A stretch of DNA of 59,307 nt from an uncultured Bacteroidales bacterium (lineage in GTDB: Bacteria > Bacteroidota > Bacteroidia > Bacteroidales > CAIWKO01). Of the stretch, positions 53,980 to 59,307 are shown in pieces. Under the pieces are notes generated by a model. That model saw nothing but the letters and a program-made list of their open reading frames with translations, did no database searches and had not been told where the DNA came from. The stretch lies in NCBI GenBank assembly GCA_903913285.1, contig CAIWKO010000055.1, forward strand, positions 1 through 59,307, read 5' to 3'. The position numbers were made by a program, and so were the translations under genes. Numbering within the stretch: position 1 is the stretch's first letter; every line of letters starts with the position of its first letter.

Positions 53980-55014
53980 ATGAAAAAATTACAACTTTTC
54001 GTTATTTCAATTCTATTGTTAGTCGCTGGTTGTGCACCCTCGGCTCAGGAAAAAGCCTCAAAAGAAAAAGCAAAACAGGATTCTATATCTGTTGTTTCTT
54101 CTGATGCTTCTAACAAACCAATGGCGTCTGAAGTTACAGATTCTGTTACTTCCGGTAAAAAGGGCGATAAAATCAAAGCAGAGAATAAACCCGAAAGTAT
54201 TTGGGATTCTTCATTTATCAAACGGAATTCGTACAGAAAACTTATTAAAACCGCGAACCTGAATTTCAAGGTCAAAAATGTAGAAAAAGCTACGCAGAAA
54301 ATAGAGCAAATTACAAACAGGTTTGGAGGTTTTATTCTGTCATCTTCTGTTAAAAATTATCATTCAACCTATAACGAATATAGAATCAGTAATGATTCAG
54401 TAATGTCAATAGGTACAAGTTCTATCGAAAACAGAATTACTTTGCGTGTTCCGGATTATTATCTTGATTCAACTTTGTTTTATTTTAGCAAAATATGGTT
54501 ACAACTTGATGAGCGAAGCATTAATGCTGAAGATGTAACGATACAGCTTCTTTCAAATGAAATCCGTGCTCAATTGTATCAAAAAACGGCTAACAAAATC
54601 AATACTGCTTCTACTCAACCCAAGAGCAAACTTAATGATGTAGTTGATGCACAAAATGCTGCAGCAACCTATTTGGAGAATACTATAAATAAGAAAATAA
54701 GTAACCTTGAATTGCAGGATAAAATTGATTTCAGCACCATCACATTGTATGTTTATCAAGACAAGGTGTTGTTTAAATCAACTATTGCAAGTGTCGATCC
54801 TTCAGCATATAATCCGGGTTTTGCCAGCGAATTTGTTGACTCGTTGGCGTTTGGATGGAAGATATTTATGGTTTTTGTTTTGTTTTTGGTCAAGTGCTGG
54901 TCAATTATTTTGATCAGTTTGTTGTTTTATCTGGCGATTTATTATTTTATAAAATTTTTGGTAGCGCGTAACCGTAAAAAAAAGGCTGACAATACCACGC
55001 AAAATAATAATTAA
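53980..55014 (+). CDS. DUF4349 lipoprotein
   Basis: This 344-residue lipoprotein has a lipobox VAGC (Cys at about 18) and a low-complexity lysine/serine linker (20-75). The DUF4349 domain (about 85-270) shows LIKTANLNFKVKNVEKATQK, ITLRVPDYYLDSTLFYF, a helical segment NAAATYLENTINKK and FSTITLYVYQ. One C-terminal membrane helix (about 285-330) and a basic tail complete it. The domain is widespread and of unknown function. Confidence 0.88.
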   Translation: MKKLQLFVISILLLVAGCAPSAQEKASKEKAKQDSISVVSSDASNKPMASEVTDSVTSGKKGDKIKAENKPESIWDSSFIKRNSYRKLIKTANLNFKVKNVEKATQKIEQITNRFGGFILSSSVKNYHSTYNEYRISNDSVMSIGTSSIENRITLRVPDYYLDSTLFYFSKIWLQLDERSINAEDVTIQLLSNEIRAQLYQKTANKINTASTQPKSKLNDVVDAQNAAATYLENTINKKISNLELQDKIDFSTITLYVYQDKVLFKSTIASVDPSAYNPGFASEFVDSLAFGWKIFMVFVLFLVKCWSIILISLLFYLAIYYFIKFLVARNRKKKADNTTQNNN

Positions 55015-55017
55015 AAA

Positions 55018-55587
55018 TTACTTCTGAACTTCTTGATGGCGTGGGCAACTTATCAGGTGGTCGTTAACGAAGCCTGCTGCTTGCATAAATGCATAACATA
55101 TTGTGGTGCCGATAAAAGAGAAACCTCTTTTGCGCAAGGCTTTGCTCATCATATCCGATTCGGGTGAACTTGCCGGTAGTTGGCTAAGTTTATCCCATTT
55201 GTTGACGAGGGGTTTGTTATTCATAAACTGCCAGAGGTAGGCATCAAAGCTTCCGAATTCCTTTTGAATATCGAGAAAACATTGTGCATTTGTTATGGTA
55301 GCAAGAATTTTTTGTTTGTTTCTGATGATCCCGCTGTTTTGCATAAGTTCATCAACCTTTTTATCATCGTACTTAACAATTTTCCCAGCATCGAAATCGT
55401 CAAAAGCAGTCCGAAAAGCTTCCCGTTTATGCAGCACAGTTTTCCAGCTCAGCCCTGCCTGAAAAGCATCCAATACGATAAATTCGAATAATTTTCTATC
55501 GTCGTGAACAGGAACTCCCCATTCCGTATCGTGATAGGCGATCATCAGATCATCGCCTGAAGGCCAGGGGCAACGGTTTTCCATCAA
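55018..55587 (-). CDS. tag: DNA-3-methyladenine glycosylase I
   Basis: This 189-residue base-excision repair enzyme removes 3-methyladenine from DNA. It has the zinc ligands of the Tag family: N-terminal CPWPSGDDLMIAYHDTEWG supplies Cys and His, and the C-terminal HLISCPRH supplies the other pair. LDAFQAGLSWKTVLHKREAF holds the conserved helix of the active site. Full length. It follows the ribBA gene by 1 bp. Confidence 0.95.
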   Translation of the reverse strand: MMENRCPWPSGDDLMIAYHDTEWGVPVHDDRKLFEFIVLDAFQAGLSWKTVLHKREAFRTAFDDFDAGKIVKYDDKKVDELMQNSGIIRNKQKILATITNAQCFLDIQKEFGSFDAYLWQFMNNKPLVNKWDKLSQLPASSPESDMMSKALRKRGFSFIGTTICYAFMQAAGFVNDHLISCPRHQEVQK

Positions 55588-55588
55588 A

Positions 55589-56803
55589 CTAATCTTCGAT
55601 ATTCAAAATATGGCCCATCTTATCCTGTTTGGTTTTCAGATAGGCTTTGTTGTGGATGTTAGGTTTGATGACAATAGGAATATTTTCAACGATCTCGATA
55701 CCATAACCCGTGAGTCCGCTTTTTTTCTTGGGATTATTGGTCATCAATCTGATCTTGCTGGCTCCCAAATCGCGGATGATCTGTGCACCAATTCCGTAAT
55801 CGCGTTCGTCGGCCTTAAACCCTAGCTTTTCATTAGCTTCAATAGTATCATAACCGATCTCCTGGAGATGGTATGACTTTAATTTATTTTCAAGACCAAT
55901 GCCTCTGCCTTCCTGATTCATGTAAATAACAATGCCTTTCCCTTCTTTTTCAATGATCTGCATTGATTTATGAAGTTGATTTCCGCAATCGCACCTGCAT
56001 GAACCGAAAATATCGCCTGTGACACAGGATGAATGAACCCTGACAAGAACAGGTTCGTCTTTTCCCCAACTGCCTTTGGTTAATGCCATGTGCAACTGAC
56101 CTGTAGTAAGTTCGCGATACAAGGTAAGTTTAAAATGTCCCCATTCAGTCGGAAGATCAACGCTTTGTTCTTTAATGATCAGACTTTCATTTTTAATACG
56201 GTATGCAATAAGGTCTTTTATCGAGATGATCTTTAACCCGAATTTTTCAGCAATTTTAAAAAGGTCCATCAAACGGGCCATGGTGCCGTCTTCATTCATT
56301 ATCTCAACCAAAGCACCAACGGGTTTTAAACCTGCCAGTCGGGCAAGATCAACCGTTGCTTCTGTATGGCCTGCTCTTCTTAATACTCCGCCATCTTTAG
56401 CACGTAGTGGGAAAATATGCCCGGGTCGGCCTAGTTCGTTTGGTTTGGTATTGGGATCGGATAATGCTTTTATAGTTTTTGAGCGGTCGCTGGCAGAAAT
56501 TCCTGTAGTACATCCTTGTCCAAGCAGATCAACCGATACTGTAAACTGAGTTTCGTGCGATGAAGTGTTTTTAGCCACCATCATTTCAAGTTCCAATTTC
56601 TGACAAATATCATCGGATGCCGGGGCACAAATTAATCCTCGTCCGAATTTTGCCATAAAATTCACTTTATCGGGAGTAATAGTTTCGGCAGCAGTTATAA
56701 AATCACCTTCATTCTCACGATCTTCATCATCAACAACAATGATGATCTTGCCATTTTTAAAATCCTCAATAGCTTCGGCAGTTGTATTTAGTTTGTGTTC
56801 CAT
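55589..56803 (-). CDS. ribBA: Bifunctional DHBP synthase / GTP cyclohydrolase II
   Basis: This 404-residue enzyme performs the first two branches of riboflavin synthesis. The N-terminal domain (1-205) makes 3,4-dihydroxy-2-butanone 4-phosphate: [14 protein letters not shown] and [14 protein letters not shown]. The C-terminal domain (206-404) opens [22 protein letters not shown] with the zinc cysteines, and [15 protein letters not shown]. Both halves appear intact. A TACCTTTG -7 element lies just upstream, and the tag gene follows directly. Confidence 0.96.
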   Translation of the reverse strand: MEHKLNTTAEAIEDFKNGKIIIVVDDEDRENEGDFITAAETITPDKVNFMAKFGRGLICAPASDDICQKLELEMMVAKNTSSHETQFTVSVDLLGQGCTTGISASDRSKTIKALSDPNTKPNELGRPGHIFPLRAKDGGVLRRAGHTEATVDLARLAGLKPVGALVEIMNEDGTMARLMDLFKIAEKFGLKIISIKDLIAYRIKNESLIIKEQSVDLPTEWGHFKLTLYRELTTGQLHMALTKGSWGKDEPVLVRVHSSCVTGDIFGSCRCDCGNQLHKSMQIIEKEGKGIVIYMNQEGRGIGLENKLKSYHLQEIGYDTIEANEKLGFKADERDYGIGAQIIRDLGASKIRLMTNNPKKKSGLTGYGIEIVENIPIVIKPNIHNKAYLKTKQDKMGHILNIED

Positions 56804-56822
56804 GGTTTCTGATTTTCGGGTG

Positions 56823-56830
56823 CAAAGGTA
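56823..56830 (-). promoter_or_regulatory. -7 promoter element of ribBA
   Basis: On the minus strand this reads TACCTTTG, matching TAnnTTTG, 19 bp before the ATG. Confidence 0.5.
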
Positions 56831-56867
56831 ATAACATTCACAAAATTGTGTGAAATAATTCTCATAA

Positions 56868-57701
56868 TTAGTGGAACCAATATCCTCTTTGCCACAGCGC
56901 CGAAAGGTCCATTGAAAGTGCTACCGTATAGTGTATCATAACACCCATCCAAATGGTCCGGCTTTTTAAACTTAATGTTCCTAAAATAATACCTGCCAAA
57001 ATTGCCGCCATAGTTTCCGGAAACGGTTTTCCGAAATGGATCATGCAATAGGGTATGGTCATGATCAAAACACTGTAATACCCAAATTGCTTTTTAAAAC
57101 CATGTACCAAAAAACCTCTGAAGAAAAATTCAACAGCAATAAATTGAAAAAAATAAAGGAGCTGCCAGGTCCAGAAATTAGGCCAAAGCGTTTCGTTGCC
57201 ATACATCCTGTAGAACGGATATCTGTTCTGAAAGCTTTGTGTGGTCGAAAAGATGATGATAACAGGTATCATAAAACCAAAAAACAGCAAATAGATCTTA
57301 TAATCTTTGAAAAGGTTCCCGATAGTGAAACCATAATCCGAGATCTTTTCCTTAAAAACGATCTTGATTAAAAGAACCGGGAGTAAAATATAAAAGATCA
57401 GAATGATAAACACCCAATAACCTAATGAAAACAATTGGTGATTTGTTTCGTGCTCAATAAAAAATCGTATTTTATCAGAAAGAACTGCAAAGCCATGATT
57501 TTTTAAGAACTCAATGATAAGGTAATAGCCGTCATCTTTTCCGATATATTCAATGCAACTTAGGGAAATGCAGGCAATAACGGCAATAAAGAGAATTTTG
57601 AGATTGAATTTCTGGTTTTTGGCAGAGCTGATAAATTCAAGATGTTCAGATTGAATTCTACGAAAAGTATCAGAAAATATTTTTTTGAAAAGGGATCTCA
57701 T
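56868..57701 (-). CDS. CPBP-family intramembrane protease
   Basis: This 277-residue protein has about seven membrane helices. The Abi/CPBP motifs are seen as [14 protein letters not shown] (motif 1, with Val in place of the first Glu of EExxxR), [11 protein letters not shown] (motif 2) and [12 protein letters not shown] (motif 3). The change in motif 1 leaves one Glu and the Arg, so catalytic competence is uncertain. The prenyl-protease-like fold is otherwise complete. Role unknown. Confidence 0.85.
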   Translation of the reverse strand: MRSLFKKIFSDTFRRIQSEHLEFISSAKNQKFNLKILFIAVIACISLSCIEYIGKDDGYYLIIEFLKNHGFAVLSDKIRFFIEHETNHQLFSLGYWVFIILIFYILLPVLLIKIVFKEKISDYGFTIGNLFKDYKIYLLFFGFMIPVIIIFSTTQSFQNRYPFYRMYGNETLWPNFWTWQLLYFFQFIAVEFFFRGFLVHGFKKQFGYYSVLIMTIPYCMIHFGKPFPETMAAILAGIILGTLSLKSRTIWMGVMIHYTVALSMDLSALWQRGYWFH

Positions 57702-57710
57702 CAGAAAAGT

Positions 57711-57742
57711 AAAAAAAAATCCTCCGACGAATCGGAGGATTT
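57711..57742 (-). terminator. Terminator of the 223-residue lipoprotein gene
   Basis: A perfect 11-bp stem (57717-57727 with 57732-57742) with a four-base loop runs into a T tract on the minus strand. Confidence 0.92.
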
Positions 57743-57762
57743 AATAAGTTAAATCAATAAAT

Positions 57763-58434
57763 TTATCTGGGGACTAAAGTGTATGAAATGGATGTAGTGT
57801 ACTTGATGAAATTAATTGTTTCGGTTTTGTCTACCTTTAAAATAATTTCTTTGTTCTTTAGTTCATAAATTTCATAAACATCCAATGTCTGTTCGCCTGA
57901 ATGAATTGTTGTATAAGAGATACCAATATTTGGATTCACAACGTAATTAGTGGCTTGAATGGCCAGTTGTTCCTTATTCTTGATGCCATTTTGAGTATTT
58001 GCTCCCGTAAAATACCAGTAACCATTTACTTCTATGACAACTGCTAGCCCTGTAGTATCGTCTTTAAACTCCTCTCTGTAATAATAATCTCCGTTTTTGT
58101 CAAAATCAGTAATAATGGATCCTGTATAAGTTTTTGTTTTGGTATAAGTTATTGTTGAATCGTGTGGTGTGGGAGTCGGAACAACAATTATACTATCTGT
58201 GACTGTATACACTGTTTTCTTTGTTATACCGTCATAGGTTGTTTCATGCTTTTGGTTTGTATAACTAAAGGTAGATGTAAAAGTTGAAATTTTCCAATTG
58301 CCAACAACTCTTGTTTTTCTTGATACCAAAGAAATAAACGGATCTCCATCACCTTTTTTAAAGCACGAACTCAAAGTTATGCTTAATAAAACAAAGATTA
58401 AAGCACAGGATAAAATTTTTGTATATTTTTTCAT
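57763..58434 (-). CDS. Lipoprotein, lipocalin-like (paralogue 1)
   Basis: This 223-residue lipoprotein has a lipobox LSSC (Cys about 24), then KKGDGDPFISLVSRKTRVVG and NWKISTF. The beta-rich body fits the lipocalin-like families of Bacteroidota; TDFDKNGDYYYREEF and GYWYFTGAN mark strands. It is clearly related to the neighbouring 189-residue lipoprotein. It has a consensus promoter and its own terminator. Confidence 0.85.
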   Translation of the reverse strand: MKKYTKILSCALIFVLLSITLSSCFKKGDGDPFISLVSRKTRVVGNWKISTFTSTFSYTNQKHETTYDGITKKTVYTVTDSIIVVPTPTPHDSTITYTKTKTYTGSIITDFDKNGDYYYREEFKDDTTGLAVVIEVNGYWYFTGANTQNGIKNKEQLAIQATNYVVNPNIGISYTTIHSGEQTLDVYEIYELKNKEIILKVDKTETINFIKYTTSISYTLVPR

Positions 58435-58456
58435 GGCATGCGGATTTAATTCATTG

Positions 58457-58486
58457 CAAATATAATAACTTTATAACATTAAACAA
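58457..58486 (-). promoter_or_regulatory. Consensus promoter of the 223-residue lipoprotein gene
   Basis: On the minus strand TTG (58486-58484), 19 bp, then TATATTTG (58464-58457), followed by a leader of about 20 nt. Confidence 0.75.
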
Positions 58487-58517
58487 ATATTAAGATTTTT
58501 TTATAAAAATTTATTAT

Positions 58518-58548
58518 AAAAAAAAGTCCCGTATATATACGGGACTTT
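58518..58548 (-). terminator. Terminator of the 189-residue lipoprotein gene
   Basis: A perfect 11-bp stem (58523-58533 with 58538-58548), a tata loop and a T tract on the minus strand. The design is the same as the terminator at 57711-57742. Confidence 0.92.
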
Positions 58549-58565
58549 AAACAATTTTTAATTAA

Positions 58566-59135
58566 TTATTTTTTTGTATAAGTCAAGGTGCCGGTTTGTG
58601 AAGATGTAGCAGTAGAAGTAGTTACTTCATTGATAGTGACAATGATTTCTTTACTCTTCAGTTCATCTAATTGCCAAATCATATCAGGGTTGGTGCTTAC
58701 CCATGAGGTAATTGAGGTAGCACCACCACCAGCCGGTGTATATGTTAATTTTGTTTCTACAAAACCAACACATTCTTTATCTTTAATTTTATTATCCTTA
58801 TTGCCATCCATAAAATACCATTGCCCTTCATAAGCATATTGATCACCGTTATCCAAAATTGTCAGTTTAAAAGTACCATCTTTAACAATTGACATTGTTT
58901 GTGTGTAACTTACAGATCCACCGGTACTATATGAAACAGTTGTTCCATTATACGTGTTAACTGATGTTGTGGAGGATGTAAAAGTTATTGTCCCACTTGT
59001 AAGGGTCCAATCACCACATAAACGGGCTTTTCTTGATTTTAAAGAAATTGCAGGGTCGTCTGCACCTTTCTTACATGACTGAAATGTTGGGATTGCCATT
59101 ACAGCAACCAACAATACTAAAAGTAATCTTTTCAT
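58566..59135 (-). CDS. Lipoprotein, lipocalin-like (paralogue 2)
   Basis: This 189-residue lipoprotein has a lipobox FQSC (Cys about 21), then KKGADDPAISLKSRKARLCG and DWTLTSG, parallel to the neighbouring lipoprotein. The body is beta-rich with threonine/serine-rich strands (TFTSSTTSVNTYNG) and EGQWYFMDGNKDNKIKDKE. Function unknown; probably an outer-membrane anchored protein. Confidence 0.85.
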   Translation of the reverse strand: MKRLLLVLLVAVMAIPTFQSCKKGADDPAISLKSRKARLCGDWTLTSGTITFTSSTTSVNTYNGTTVSYSTGGSVSYTQTMSIVKDGTFKLTILDNGDQYAYEGQWYFMDGNKDNKIKDKECVGFVETKLTYTPAGGGATSITSWVSTNPDMIWQLDELKSKEIIVTINEVTTSTATSSQTGTLTYTKK

Positions 59136-59223
59136 AATTAATTGTTTTTGGTTAATATTGATTTTAGTGGTTATGTTTTATGATATTGTAGAAAATGATT
59201 ACTTTTGAAGAAACAAAATTGTC

Positions 59224-59307
59224 ATGGATTTACAAAAAGTTGTACAGGACTTAAGCAGAGAAGAAAAGGCCGAATTAATACGTTTATTATCAAAAGAACT
59301 CAAAGAA
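59224..59307 (+). CDS. Start of an unknown gene, cut by the window end
   Basis: An ATG opens a 28-codon frame to the window end (MDLQKVVQDLSREEKAELIR continuing), which is charged and helical. A TACTTTTG -7 element at 59200-59207 lies 16 bp upstream, supporting a real start. Too short to identify. Confidence 0.55.
   Translation, partial: MDLQKVVQDLSREEKAELIRLLSKELKE

Overview
The window looks like a chromosomal segment of a Bacteroidota bacterium; the order cannot be resolved from sequence alone. Supporting signs are type IX secretion C-terminal sorting domains, SprB-type repeats, an S46 dipeptidyl-peptidase, a bacterial RRM RNA-binding protein, DUF4349 and lipocalin-like lipoproteins, and many start regions preceded by the Bacteroidota -7 element TAnnTTTG (three of them with a TTG 19-20 bp upstream). 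No tRNA, rRNA or CRISPR was seen.

Layout. 0.1-2.1 kb: an IS110-family element whose upstream non-coding end could encode a bridge RNA, followed by a 40-bp duplication and a GC-rich dispersed repeat. 2.1-6.0 kb: a SNF2 ATPase with two SWIM zinc motifs. 6.1-24.9 kb: one long leftward surface-polysaccharide region. It holds a Wzm/Wzt ABC exporter, a methyltransferase/coiled-coil/GT2/GT4 fusion, three sulfotransferases, a GT9, GT2 and GT4 enzymes, a sulfatase-superfamily membrane protein, a second methyltransferase and a TMTC-like TPR membrane protein. The likely product is a sulfated, methylated glycan assembled on the inner face of the membrane and exported by the ABC transporter. 25.4-31.2 kb: further glycosyltransferases, the RRM protein, and an LptF/LptG permease translationally coupled to a GT4. 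31.5-37.0 kb: an S46 (DPP11-type) peptidase, divergent pabB/pabA with interlocked promoters, and a subtilisin-like S8 protease. 38.3-49.6 kb: secreted and surface proteins, including an SprB/S74-like protein, a lipoprotein, two paralogous T9SS cargo proteins with an unrecognised N-terminal region, an outer-membrane barrel and a Ycf48-like T9SS protein. 49.9-59.3 kb: mostly housekeeping genes (patatin, MFS, saccharopine dehydrogenase-like, DUF4349, tag, ribBA, CPBP protease) and two paralogous lipoproteins, each with its own terminator.

The most unusual signal is non-coding. Four intergenic regions (17.15-17.48, 25.09-25.34, 31.31-31.48 and 37.34-37.87 kb) each carry a tandem array with a unit of 21 bp. 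The four unit sequences show no obvious relationship, yet anchor-to-anchor spacing is exactly 21 bp in all but one of the intervals measured. The same 21-bp periodicity (seven codons) occurs inside two polysaccharide genes as perfect coiled-coil heptads. This suggests a general process in this genome that makes or maintains 21-bp arrays. A second clear discovery is a gene relic at 44.54-44.63 kb, the decayed 3' end of a duplicate of the SprB/S74-like gene.
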